Shown: piece after piece, positions 42,156-50,219 of the stretch
Layout of the letters: each line of letters begins with the position of its first letter
Numbering within the stretch: position 1 is the first letter of the stretch
Source of the DNA: an uncultured bacterium
GTDB lineage: Bacteria > Cyanobacteriota > Vampirovibrionia > Gastranaerophilales > Gastranaerophilaceae
DNA: 64,000 nt
NCBI GenBank assembly: GCA_948964545.1
Contig: CAREDV010000001.1
Span: forward strand, 186,001-250,000
Reading direction: 5' to 3'
Notes under the pieces: model-generated
Database searches by the model: none
Told to the model about the DNA's origin: nothing
The model's input: only the letters and a program-made list of their open reading frames with translations
Position numbers and translations under genes: made by a program

Positions 42156-42691
42156 TGTAATTTTTCTGCAATGATTTTGTGTTGTTTGAGTTCATAATGA
42201 AGTCCGTCAATTTCGGACGGCTGTGTGCAGGTGTTGAGGTCTAAAAATTTACAGCCTTTTGTTTTCGCGATTTGTGAATATATTTCTGGTAACTTTTTAG
42301 ATTTTTCAATAGACGTTTCATCAAACATTGTTGAAAAAATTGGATGCTTCAAAATGTTTTTGCCCAAAATAGATGGTGCAGCAAGGATTATGGGAGTCGG
42401 TAAAATTATATCAACAAGTTTTTCGATTGCGTCTTTAATATCTGTATTGAAAAATTTTTGGGTATCATTTATCCCGATAGCTAAAACTACGATGTCAGGC
42501 TGCATTTTCATATATTCTGTTAAAAGTTTCGGGCTGTCAGAAAAAGCGTTTCTGTTATTTGCTCCAGCTTCAATTATTTCAAAGTCACTTGATAAAATAC
42601 CTGTCCAGCGGGTATTTTTATCAAATCGTCCGCCAGATGATGGGATATATCCGTATGTATTGCTGTCGCCGAAGCATAAAACTTTTATCAT
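42134..42691 (-). CDS. SGNH/GDSL-family hydrolase
   Basis: Probable cytosolic esterase. Block I LCFGDSNTYGY with Ser10; block III GIND (N75); block V DGLHY with D162 and H165: a full SGNH set. RFDKNTRWTG is typical of the GDSL acylhydrolase subgroup acting on small esters or carbohydrate acetates. No signal peptide. ATGA overlap with the MlaA-fusion gene. There is also an extended -10 six bases before the ATG, so it may be made both by coupling and from its own leaderless message. Confidence 0.87.
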   Translation of the reverse strand: MIKVLCFGDSNTYGYIPSSGGRFDKNTRWTGILSSDFEIIEAGANNRNAFSDSPKLLTEYMKMQPDIVVLAIGINDTQKFFNTDIKDAIEKLVDIILPTPIILAAPSILGKNILKHPIFSTMFDETSIEKSKKLPEIYSQIAKTKGCKFLDLNTCTQPSEIDGLHYELKQHKIIAEKLHHLLLNP

Positions 42692-44799
42692 GGTTTTATT
42701 ATATCATGAAGCGCAGTTTTTTCCGTAAGCGCAATTTCTTTTTTCAAATCCTCAAGAAATTCAGGGGTGTACATAAACCCTAAGTGTGCACCGTTGCTAA
42801 AAAGTACTGTTTTTTTACCAGAACAGACTTTTAGTTTTTTTAACTGTGTTTGATTTACAAGATAATCGTCTACAGAGTGGTAAATTTTATAATTGTTACT
42901 ATTATGCAAAAAGCCAGCAAGTGACAAAAGACTCGTATCATTGGCTAAATCATCAATACTATAATTTTCGCTCAAAATATATTTTTCCATATAATCTCTG
43001 TAGTTCATATTATTCAGAGTTTCATAAATCCCTGTTGCTTTATTTTTTGGAGTTTTCTCAAGTGTAAAGATTAAATCAGAGAGTTTTTGGTGCATTACAA
43101 AACCTGTTATTAATTTTCCCTCAGCCTCAGTAAATGGGAGAGTTCCGATTTTAAAATCTTTTTTCTCATCTTTCATATCTGCTAACTGTACGATTTTTGA
43201 TGCGGTTTCAGCCACACGGTTTTTTAAATCATTAGGATTTTTGCCCCATTCTTCACTGTTTTTATCAACTTGTTCCATTGCGTAAGTTAATTCAATTGGC
43301 GGGCATACTGAAATATATTTTGTTATACCTAAAGTGTTATCTTTAAATTCACTGTCTGCAAGAAAAAGTGTTGCCATTGCACCCATAGATGTTCCTATAA
43401 CGGTTTTTTGCGGGAATTTGCATTCGTATTTTGCTTCAAGTTTATCAATGATTTTTGCTGTAACGTTTTTCAAATATTTAACATCTTCTGTCGGCACTCC
43501 TGGGCGGTAAGTGTCAGGCATGCTTTTGACAAATTCCCACTGAAAATGGCTTCCTTGAATTATTACAGAATATCCTTCGTCATAGAAAAGTTTTGCCATA
43601 ACAACTGCGTGATGAGATTGAATACCTTCACCGATTGATGGATAAATTATGGCAAGCGGAGAATTTTTATCTTTTTGCATAATATAGCGGAATTTATAAT
43701 TTTTTTTGTCAGGAGTAACGTTTACTGATGATGTTTTTATTTTTTTGGAAAAACTTCTATTCCAGATTGAAAGTTCGTTCCATATAGAATCATCAATGTC
43801 AGGCAGGTCGAATAATGCAGTGCGCATTGAATCAACCACAGGGTTTTGCGGGTTGTAATCAAATAAAACTTTATCTGCAAGAAGTTTTGCGTTATTGTTT
43901 GTTCCGTAATTTTTTAGGATAATATTATCGATATTTGCGCCGCCTTTCATAATTTCTGCGACAGTCATAACCTCCTCGGCTGGTTCAATATCACGAGTAT
44001 CAAGTACAAGCTCTGGGTTTATATCTGACGGCAGATTGTTTATCGGTTCAAGGTTTTGAAATCCTTTTTCCAAAGTTTCTTTTCTATCAAAGTTTTCGCA
44101 TTTGATGTAATTATCAAGAGCGTACATTTTTCTTGCGATTTCATAAGGGTCTGCGTATGTGGATTCAATCATTTTAATCAGCGGCTGCATATATGATGTT
44201 CTGTTAACGGTCAAACCTGCTTTAACCATTGCAAGTACAGGTGTCCCGACATAAGTTGTGGGATTTAATGATGTATCAAGAATTTTTCCAGCAATACCTC
44301 GGGTTGTTGTTCCGTTCATTACAGGAAGAACCACATAAGGCCCTGAACAGCATTTACACTTTGTCAAAGCCTGTTCCATATCCTCTGTTGAGGGTTCAAT
44401 GTGAAATAAGCTTTTTGCAGGGTCGAAAAGTCCGCCAATACCTAAAGTTGTGTTGGTCAAAAACCTTACGGTTTCAGTTCCAGAAGTTTTAAAATCCTTT
44501 TGAATTAAACTGCTAACAAGACGTTTTGGGTATTCAATGTTTTTGTAAGCGCTTTGGATTCTGTCAATACCGTATTCGGGCATTATTGACGACCACAAAA
44601 TATGAACAGGTCGTATTGCATATTTATTCAAGCCCAAATTAAAATTGAAAACTTTTCTGTTTATTTTTTCAAATTTATCAGGGCCAAGGTACATATATGC
44701 GTAATCAGGGTATTTGCTTTGTTGTTTAACTAGTTCTTCTGCATTGACTGAATTAAAAATGCATAATAATATTGCCGTAAAAATAATTGTTTTTTTCAT
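42688..44799 (-). CDS. MlaA (VacJ) domain fused to alpha/beta hydrolase
   Basis: Envelope protein of 703 residues from ATG 44799, chosen because GAGG lies six bases upstream; signal peptide about 1-20 with no clear lipobox. The MlaA domain (about 25-230) shows FEKINRKVFNFNLGLNKYA, TTLGIGGLFDP and CSGPYVVLPVMN. It should remove mislocalised phospholipids from the outer leaflet. The C-terminal half (about 370-700) is an alpha/beta hydrolase with nucleophile elbow VIGTSMGAMA (Ser about 469) and a late H in SNGAHLGF. Ordinary MlaA is about 250 residues, so this couples lipid removal with an esterase or lipase-like domain. Confidence 0.83.
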   Translation of the reverse strand: MKKTIIFTAILLCIFNSVNAEELVKQQSKYPDYAYMYLGPDKFEKINRKVFNFNLGLNKYAIRPVHILWSSIMPEYGIDRIQSAYKNIEYPKRLVSSLIQKDFKTSGTETVRFLTNTTLGIGGLFDPAKSLFHIEPSTEDMEQALTKCKCCSGPYVVLPVMNGTTTRGIAGKILDTSLNPTTYVGTPVLAMVKAGLTVNRTSYMQPLIKMIESTYADPYEIARKMYALDNYIKCENFDRKETLEKGFQNLEPINNLPSDINPELVLDTRDIEPAEEVMTVAEIMKGGANIDNIILKNYGTNNNAKLLADKVLFDYNPQNPVVDSMRTALFDLPDIDDSIWNELSIWNRSFSKKIKTSSVNVTPDKKNYKFRYIMQKDKNSPLAIIYPSIGEGIQSHHAVVMAKLFYDEGYSVIIQGSHFQWEFVKSMPDTYRPGVPTEDVKYLKNVTAKIIDKLEAKYECKFPQKTVIGTSMGAMATLFLADSEFKDNTLGITKYISVCPPIELTYAMEQVDKNSEEWGKNPNDLKNRVAETASKIVQLADMKDEKKDFKIGTLPFTEAEGKLITGFVMHQKLSDLIFTLEKTPKNKATGIYETLNNMNYRDYMEKYILSENYSIDDLANDTSLLSLAGFLHNSNNYKIYHSVDDYLVNQTQLKKLKVCSGKKTVLFSNGAHLGFMYTPEFLEDLKKEIALTEKTALHDIIKP
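42698..42706 (-). promoter_or_regulatory. Extended -10 box of the SGNH gene
   Basis: Minus strand TGATATAAT, then AAAACC, then ATG 42691, all inside the last codons of the upstream gene. No good -35. It could be chance within coding sequence, but it matches the spacing seen at other genes here. Confidence 0.4.
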
Positions 44800-44869
44800 A
44801 TAAATCCTCATTTCCCCTATATTTTCCGAAAAATTTTCAAAGAATTTTACTGCCCGTCAGGGGGATTTG

Positions 44870-44878
44870 TGGTAATAT
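44870..44878 (+). promoter_or_regulatory. Extended -10 box of the acetyltransferase gene
   Basis: TGGTAATAT followed by six bases (ATTTTT) and ATG 44885, with no Shine-Dalgarno. Confidence 0.5.
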
Positions 44879-44884
44879 ATTTTT

Positions 44885-45436
44885 ATGAACGAAAAAGAAA
44901 AAATGTTAAGCGGGCAACTGTATAATGCAGGTGTTGAAAAGCTTATTGCCGACCGAGAAAAATGTAAATGTTTGTGTCATAATTATAACTTGCTTGCGCC
45001 TGATAAAACAGATGAGCGCAAAGCTATTTTAAAACAAATTCTTGGTAAAACTGGTGATACCTTTTTAATTGAACAGAATTTTTGGTGTGATTACGGTTAT
45101 AATATTGAAATTGGCGAGAATTTTTATGTAAACCACAATTGTGTAATGCTTGACTGTGCCAAAATAACTTTTGGCGATAATGTATTTATCGCTCCGAATT
45201 GCGGGTTTTATACGGCAGGTCATCCTCTGGATGCTGAAACAAGAAACAGCGGTCTTGAATTTGCAAAACCGATAAAAGTCGGTAATAATGTCTGGATTGG
45301 CGGTGGAGTAACTGTTTTGCCAGATGTCACGATAGGGGATAATGTCGTAATAGGAGCAGGCAGTGTTGTTTCAAAATCAATTCCGTCAAATACAGTTGCT
45401 GTCGGAAACCCCTGCAGGGTAATAAAAAAAATTTAA
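44885..45436 (+). CDS. Maltose/galactoside O-acetyltransferase-like enzyme
   Basis: Left-handed beta-helix acetyltransferase moving acetyl from acetyl-CoA to a sugar hydroxyl. The N-terminal MNEKEKMLSGQLYNA block is the Maa/LacA cap; hexapeptide repeats fill 70-180; H113 in YTAGHPLDAETR is the catalytic His; VWIGGGVTVLPDVTIG and GNPCRVIKKI end the protein. 183 residues is normal. Probably leaderless mRNA. The acceptor is unknown. Followed by a long palindrome. Confidence 0.92.
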   Translation: MNEKEKMLSGQLYNAGVEKLIADREKCKCLCHNYNLLAPDKTDERKAILKQILGKTGDTFLIEQNFWCDYGYNIEIGENFYVNHNCVMLDCAKITFGDNVFIAPNCGFYTAGHPLDAETRNSGLEFAKPIKVGNNVWIGGGVTVLPDVTIGDNVVIGAGSVVSKSIPSNTVAVGNPCRVIKKI

Positions 45437-45448
45437 AAGTTATACAAA

Positions 45449-45474
45449 AAAGGTTTCCTTTAAAGGAAACCTTT
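45449..45474 (+). terminator. Perfect 26-bp palindrome, likely terminator
   Basis: AAAGGTTTCCTTT followed by its exact complement AAAGGAAACCTTT, with no unpaired centre, between the convergent acetyltransferase gene and the 101-residue orphan. T-run is weak on the plus side and A-rich on the left, so it fits termination of either transcript. Confidence 0.7.
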
Positions 45475-45486
45475 CAAACTTTTGGC

Positions 45487-45792
45487 TTATAAGCCTAAAA
45501 TTAATTTGTTGCTTGTGGATATCATATCCATCGTATTATAAATATTCTGTTGTATAAGCTCAGCCTTATGTTTCTCCTGTTGTTTTCCTCCTTCTTCTTG
45601 TTCAGGATTGTTGTTCTGGTTCTTGGCAGCCTCCGCCTGCGCTATTAAACTTTGTGCCTGTGCCTCGGTTGTAACTGTCGTCGGATCTATACCCAGTGCA
45701 AGCAGACGTTCGATTGTAGACTGCTTTAATGGCCCGTCATTTGATGTCATCATAAATGTTGGGATATGGGATATAGAGTTGATTGACGGCAT
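45487..45792 (-). CDS. Small orphan protein
   Basis: Not recognised. 101 residues without signal peptide: an N-terminal segment with SISHIP and TFMMTSNDGP, a helix (LKQSTIERLLALGIDP), a Gln/Asn/Glu-rich middle (55-75) and a helical C-terminus ending LILGL. AAAGGATG lies upstream of the ATG. Its size, Gln-rich middle and lack of a signal peptide resemble the orphan at 3232, but no alignment is convincing. Confidence 0.65.
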   Translation of the reverse strand: MPSINSISHIPTFMMTSNDGPLKQSTIERLLALGIDPTTVTTEAQAQSLIAQAEAAKNQNNNPEQEEGGKQQEKHKAELIQQNIYNTMDMISTSNKLILGL

Positions 45793-45813
45793 ACTTACAT
45801 CCTTTCTGATTTC

Positions 45814-45841
45814 AATTTAATAATTTTTTTTTAAATGTCAA
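45814..45841 (-). promoter_or_regulatory. Possible promoter of the 101-residue orphan gene
   Basis: Minus strand TTGACA (45836-45841), 16-nt spacer, weak -10 TAAATT (45814-45819), then AAAGGATG and the ATG. Confidence 0.4.
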
Positions 45842-45942
45842 TCATATTTTTTATATCGGTTAAATTTTTTGAAAACTTTAATCTTTTTAATTCAAATTTT
45901 ACATTTCTTTATGTTTATGTTACACTTTTATTAGGGTTTATT

Positions 45943-46683
45943 ATGAAAAAGTTTTTAATTTTATGCTTTATAGTGTTTATGACTGCTTCACAGACGTTTG
46001 CAGCTTCTTATGTGAAGGTCGAACCGCAGTTTTTAACTCCTGCTCAAACGTCAAGTTATGAAAAGGTTAATGAAACGCTCGCAGTTATTTTTAGCAGAAT
46101 TAAACCGTATGTGAGAACGGATAAATATCCGAAGTATTACCACGATTACACCCTTATTCCTAATGACGGAACGCAGAATAATGCATATTATTACGTCAAA
46201 AATTATGGCGCGGAACTGGTTTATAATTCTGATTCCAATGAGTTAAAATATGTGACTTTCCGCCGTCCAGAACTTCAAAAATGCAGAATAATTTATGATT
46301 ATCCATCGGGAAAACTTCACGCAGTGCAGATTTTTGTTTCTGACAAAGAATCTTTTGTGTTCTCGCCTGACGGAAAATATGTTAATTATGCACCTTATGT
46401 AAATGAGGTTCAGCAGAAAGTTAAAAAATCCTGGAAAGTACCCCCGAGAAAACATATTGATATCTTGGCAAAAGACCAGAAAGATTTGCTTGTTCAAATG
46501 GCTTTAACATTGAATAAAGACGGGTCTGTTAAAAAATGCAGGATTTTAAAATCGTCAAAGATTAAAGAGCTTGATAATAACGCAGGTGAGGCAATTAAAT
46601 CCGCATCGCCTTTCAAACCGTTCCCTGAAAACTTTTTTAATGAAGAATTGACGATTATTTTGAATTTTAACTTTAGTTTATAG
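45943..46683 (+). CDS. Exported protein with TonB-C-like domain
   Basis: Signal peptide MKKFLILCFIVFMTASQTFA (1-20); ATG 45943 is chosen because it begins this peptide and has AGGG upstream. Middle part unrecognised (Tyr-rich, PKYYHDYTLIPNDG). C-terminal 85 residues (VQQKVKKSWKVPPRKH, then LTLNKDGSVKKCRILKSS and AIKSASPFKPFP) follow the TonB/TolA C-terminal pattern, used to reach across the periplasm or scaffold envelope complexes. No N-terminal anchor remains after cleavage, so it would be a free periplasmic TonB-C protein. The last 11 nt overlap the convergent TonB-like gene. Confidence 0.75.
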   Translation: MKKFLILCFIVFMTASQTFAASYVKVEPQFLTPAQTSSYEKVNETLAVIFSRIKPYVRTDKYPKYYHDYTLIPNDGTQNNAYYYVKNYGAELVYNSDSNELKYVTFRRPELQKCRIIYDYPSGKLHAVQIFVSDKESFVFSPDGKYVNYAPYVNEVQQKVKKSWKVPPRKHIDILAKDQKDLLVQMALTLNKDGSVKKCRILKSSKIKELDNNAGEAIKSASPFKPFPENFFNEELTIILNFNFSL

Positions 46684-47482
46684 ATATTTCGTAATTTCCG
46701 TTATTAATCGAAAAATTCATACGGATTGTTTCGCCGTTGTACTCCGCCGGCGGTGCTGTGAAATATGGAACGGACATAAGCATATAATAAACAGTGTCAT
46801 TTAGGCTTTTGTTATCGGATTCATGTACGAATTTACGGTTAATAAGTTTACCCGATTTGTCTACAGAAAAGCTTATCGAGCAAGAACCTGAGCCTTGAAT
46901 GCTTCCGACTGCAAACTTTGAGAATAATTTTGCTCTTAGTTTGGTTTTATAATCAATCATTGCAGGGCTGTTTGGATTGTAAACAGGTTTTGCTGGTTCT
47001 AGTTTTACAATCGGTTCTGATTTTGTAACGGGTTTTGGTGTTACAACTGGTTTGGCAGGAGCAGGTTTTGGCTTTGGAGTTGGAGTTTCGCTCGGTTTGG
47101 TCTGTACAGGTTGATTAATTATATTTTTTTTTTGAACAGGCTTTGTAGGAGTCAGAATTATAGGTTCTGTTCTTGCGGGCTGTTCAGGTTTTGGCTGATA
47201 AATCGGTGTATCGTCCCAGATTTTATTTATATTCGGGATAGCTGCAACAGGTTTGGTTTTTGTGACCTGCTTGTGTTCAGAAGTTTTTTTGCCCATCGGA
47301 ATAAACCATACACCGATTGCAATTAAAAGGCATATTGCAAAAAACACTCTTGAAACGATTTCGGATTTATCCTCAAGTGTAATCGGATGTTTTTCTTCAA
47401 TATAATCAAACGTATCGTTACCGCAGTCGCAGTAATCGGGTTTTATCTTGAATTCGGCATTGCATTCTTTACATCTGTACAT
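46673..47482 (-). CDS. Zinc-ribbon, single-TM, TonB-C-like protein
   Basis: Last gene of the vWA/FHA/TonB operon. MYRCKECNAEFKIKPDYCDCG at the N-terminus has a CxxC...CxC zinc-ribbon pattern in the cytoplasm; one membrane segment (about 42-62); a Pro/Lys/Thr-rich spacer (75-170) able to cross the periplasm; then a TonB/TolA C-terminal-type domain (about 175-269) with GSGSCSISFSVDKSGKLINRK. The zinc ribbon is unusual for TonB. AGGA precedes the ATG. Partner receptors not visible. Confidence 0.75.
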   Translation of the reverse strand: MYRCKECNAEFKIKPDYCDCGNDTFDYIEEKHPITLEDKSEIVSRVFFAICLLIAIGVWFIPMGKKTSEHKQVTKTKPVAAIPNINKIWDDTPIYQPKPEQPARTEPIILTPTKPVQKKNIINQPVQTKPSETPTPKPKPAPAKPVVTPKPVTKSEPIVKLEPAKPVYNPNSPAMIDYKTKLRAKLFSKFAVGSIQGSGSCSISFSVDKSGKLINRKFVHESDNKSLNDTVYYMLMSVPYFTAPPAEYNGETIRMNFSINNGNYEISIN

Positions 47483-47486
47483 AAGT

Positions 47487-47651
47487 TTATCCTATCATAA
47501 AAATTCCGAAAATAATAAGTGCAATAATTGCCATAATTATTAAAATTGCAGTTTCGCGCGTAAGCTCACATTCTCTGTGTGCTTTTAAAAATTTGATAAA
47601 AAACGGAATTTCAAGAAGTGCAAATACTGTAATAAAAATGATTTTAAGCAT
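47487..47651 (-). CDS. 54-residue membrane micro-protein
   Basis: Two hydrophobic helices: MLKIIFITVFALLEIPFFIK at the N-terminus, and ILIIMAIIALIIFGIF at the C-terminus, joined by a charged KAHRECELTRET loop. Start ATG overlaps the stop of the 44-residue gene (TAATG). The next gene starts five bases on. The coupling on both sides and the clean helices make it a real gene of the operon. Function unknown. Confidence 0.7.
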   Translation of the reverse strand: MLKIIFITVFALLEIPFFIKFLKAHRECELTRETAILIIMAIIALIIFGIFMIG

Positions 47652-47785
47652 TATTTAACCCTCTTAAATATTATTTGTTCCATTTGGATTGTTTTGTGCA
47701 TCTTCGGTTTTGCCATAAATACCGAAAATGTCGCAAGTATGATTGCAAGTATAAGCAAAATAATTTGTACTAAATATTTATTCAT
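47651..47785 (-). CDS. 44-residue membrane micro-protein
   Basis: One membrane helix (MNKYLVQIILLILAIILATF) and a basic cytoplasmic-type tail ending IFKRVK. Its ATG overlaps the stop of the upstream TonB-like gene (TAATG), and its stop overlaps the next ATG the same way. Function unknown; the position suggests a small subunit of the membrane complex. Confidence 0.7.
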   Translation of the reverse strand: MNKYLVQIILLILAIILATFSVFMAKPKMHKTIQMEQIIFKRVK

Positions 47786-48612
47786 TAATGTACCACCCTT
47801 TCAATATCTGAAAAGTTACTTGGAGTAGAAAATCTGTCTTCCGAACCTATCATGAACGAGCCGTTTACAACTGTTGATGTTCTTTGTGTTCCGCGCGGAA
47901 AATTCAAAATAGGCTTGCGTTGAAGTTTTGAGATTGCAGGTTTGAGGTTGTTTCTTGCAATATCCATGCAGAAATTGTTAGAACAGCTGACTTTTACATT
48001 TGACACATTTCCGTATTTATCAACCAAAAATGAAAATGTAAACATTGTTCCAAACGGTGCAACTCCTGCATTTGAATCTTTCATAATCTGGTTATGAATA
48101 TTGCTTCGCCATTTGTTCCAGGCAATAAGTTCTTCCTGCTCTGTCATATATGGATTTTTGTGCTTAGAAGTCTGCAGTGGTGCAGGTTGCGGCTGGATTG
48201 TTTTAGCAAGTTTTTCTGCGTTTTCCTGCAAAGCTTTTGTATCTTCAATATCTGTATTTAAAAGTTTTTGCAAAAGCTCCATTTGTGACGGTTCGGGAGT
48301 TTGAGTTTGAACGGGAACTTCTTTTTTGGGAAGTTGTATCGGTTTTATTTGGACGTTTTTTGTTTGAACTGGCGGTTCTTGAACTTTTACTTCAACTGTT
48401 TTAACAGGAACTGGCTCTTGAGTCATAGTCGGCTGCTGAGGTTTTATCGTCATAACAGGAATGCTATCTTTTGTAATCGTATCGCTTATTCTGACCAGTT
48501 TAAAATCCGCATCCTCAATCAGCATCGGCTGATGAATTTCAGGATGTATTTTTACAGTCAAAATGGTTAAAACCACAAATAAAACTACTATCGCAACTTT
48601 TAAGAAATCCAT
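47785..48612 (-). CDS. Membrane-anchored TonB-like protein
   Basis: 275 residues: N-terminal membrane anchor (MDFLKVAIVVLFVVLTILTV), a long Pro/Gln/Val/Lys-rich spacer (about 45-120), a helical part with EDTKALQENAEKLAKT, then a TonB/TolA-type C-terminal domain (about 165-260) with FSFLVDKYGNVSNVKV. A cysteine pair SCSNNFC may form a disulfide. The layout is that of TonB or TolA. Two bases after the FHA-like gene stop. No ExbB/ExbD pair is recognisable; the neighbours may replace it. Confidence 0.75.
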   Translation of the reverse strand: MDFLKVAIVVLFVVLTILTVKIHPEIHQPMLIEDADFKLVRISDTITKDSIPVMTIKPQQPTMTQEPVPVKTVEVKVQEPPVQTKNVQIKPIQLPKKEVPVQTQTPEPSQMELLQKLLNTDIEDTKALQENAEKLAKTIQPQPAPLQTSKHKNPYMTEQEELIAWNKWRSNIHNQIMKDSNAGVAPFGTMFTFSFLVDKYGNVSNVKVSCSNNFCMDIARNNLKPAISKLQRKPILNFPRGTQRTSTVVNGSFMIGSEDRFSTPSNFSDIERVVH

Positions 48613-48614
48613 AA

Positions 48615-50210
48615 TTAATCTTTATCTACTTTTGCTAAAAGTTCGTCACATGCGTAAATTTCGAATTTTGTCTGGCTTAACATCATAGTTTCCGCAATCA
48701 AAAGTGCTGTCGGAACGAGTGCTGCAACCAAACTTAAAAACATTCCCTGCATATCTCCGCCGATTTCGGTCATAAAATATGAAATGTTCATTGCAAATTC
48801 GATAAATATAATTGCGCAGGCGATTGCCAAAGAACGGCGTCTTTCGCTTTCCAGACGTCTTACACCCTCAAGTCCGTAAATTGTTACACCGTGGTGCTGA
48901 TAGTCAGAAAATCCGTCCTGTTTGATTACCTGCGACCCTTGGACTTTTTTAGTGCATAAAAATGCGTTTACAAATGAAAAGAACGCAAAAATAATCAAAA
49001 ATGTTGCAAGAGTTAAAAATACAGGACTTATTCTCAATCCCGAAATTCTTACCCAGCCTGCTGCTTCAGGAAAACACATTGCCAGAGTGTTTGAAACACC
49101 GTAAGCAAGGAAAGGTGCTGTCAAAATTCCGACAATCATTTCGCCGACGGATTTTAACTGCAAGTTGAACATTTTGTCTTTGATATACTGAATTTTTGAA
49201 TTGCTCAAACTGTTTATATATCTTTCAATCCATTGTCTGTAAGTTTTTATAACGCTTTCAAAATCCTCTCTGTACTCGTATTTGTCAAGCAATATAGTCC
49301 ATTCGGTTGTGCTGCATTTGAAATATCCGCAGGAAATTGCAAGAACAGCCATAATCCCTGAGAAAAAGAATGAAATAAATATTGCAAATGTCATAAAGTC
49401 ATTTAAATTCATATAATAAACGAGGTTTACAACATAAATTCCGAGCACAAAAATCAATGAGAAAATAAGCATAAAACTCTGTCCGAGTTTTGAAGAACGT
49501 GACATATCTTTTTGCACATTGCTTTGCAAATAAAGATAAACCCCCTGTTTCAAAAGCAGGCAGATTCCATAAACCAGTATTGTATAAATTGCCCAAACCT
49601 TAATGTTTGTCGGCAGATGCAAGAAGTTTGCTGATTCTTTGATATTTAATCCCATAAGGTAATTTGAGACGCCGAATGCGCATACCATTGAGCTTAAAAA
49701 CATTGCAATATGTAAAAATATGCTTGTTTTTGAGTTGTTTGAAAGCTTTTGTTTCAAGTCGTTTATGTGGAATGCAACTTGTTTTGTTATTGAAACACGC
49801 GCGCTTTCCAAATCCTCTTTCTGTTTTTCAAGCTTAACCTTTGTGACTGCATTAACATCTTTCCCGTACAAGCCTTTAATGTCTTCTTCTGTCAAATCCT
49901 CTCTGCCGATTGTTGTAACTGTTTTGACGGCAGGTGCTGTAACTTTAAGGCTTACAAATTCGTCGCTTTCGGCAAACATAAGTTTGCATACATTTGTAAC
50001 TTCAACTTTTTTAATCGGCTGACCTTTAAAAAGTACTTTATCGCTTTGAAAATTGTTTACAACAATACATTTGCCGTTTGAATATTGAAGTGTCAGCAAA
50101 ATATCATAATTTAAATTCAAAACCACGTCGCAATTGGGGTTTGTACCGATATTTATTACATCTTTGTTAAAAGTTTTTTCGCCTTGTGATGTTGTTAGAA
50201 CTATTGCCAT
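48615..50210 (-). CDS. FHA-like domain fused to polytopic membrane protein
   Basis: 531 residues. Residues 1-90 look like a degenerate FHA (phosphothreonine-binding) domain: INIGTNPNCDVVLNLNYD resembles the FHA strand-turn motif, though the usual GR and SxxH are not intact. A charged helix (100-155) follows, then about eight hydrophobic segments (160-520) with a cytoplasmic loop near 300-345. No known transporter signature. It lies nine bases after the vWA gene and two before a TonB-like gene, so it is probably the membrane core of the complex. FHA call is by eye. Confidence 0.65.
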   Translation of the reverse strand: MAIVLTTSQGEKTFNKDVINIGTNPNCDVVLNLNYDILLTLQYSNGKCIVVNNFQSDKVLFKGQPIKKVEVTNVCKLMFAESDEFVSLKVTAPAVKTVTTIGREDLTEEDIKGLYGKDVNAVTKVKLEKQKEDLESARVSITKQVAFHINDLKQKLSNNSKTSIFLHIAMFLSSMVCAFGVSNYLMGLNIKESANFLHLPTNIKVWAIYTILVYGICLLLKQGVYLYLQSNVQKDMSRSSKLGQSFMLIFSLIFVLGIYVVNLVYYMNLNDFMTFAIFISFFFSGIMAVLAISCGYFKCSTTEWTILLDKYEYREDFESVIKTYRQWIERYINSLSNSKIQYIKDKMFNLQLKSVGEMIVGILTAPFLAYGVSNTLAMCFPEAAGWVRISGLRISPVFLTLATFLIIFAFFSFVNAFLCTKKVQGSQVIKQDGFSDYQHHGVTIYGLEGVRRLESERRRSLAIACAIIFIEFAMNISYFMTEIGGDMQGMFLSLVAALVPTALLIAETMMLSQTKFEIYACDELLAKVDKD

Positions 50211-50219
50211 GGCCGTTTG

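Noticed and set aside
47483..47785. Non-coding gap
   Set aside because: Two short coupled frames with membrane helices fill it completely.
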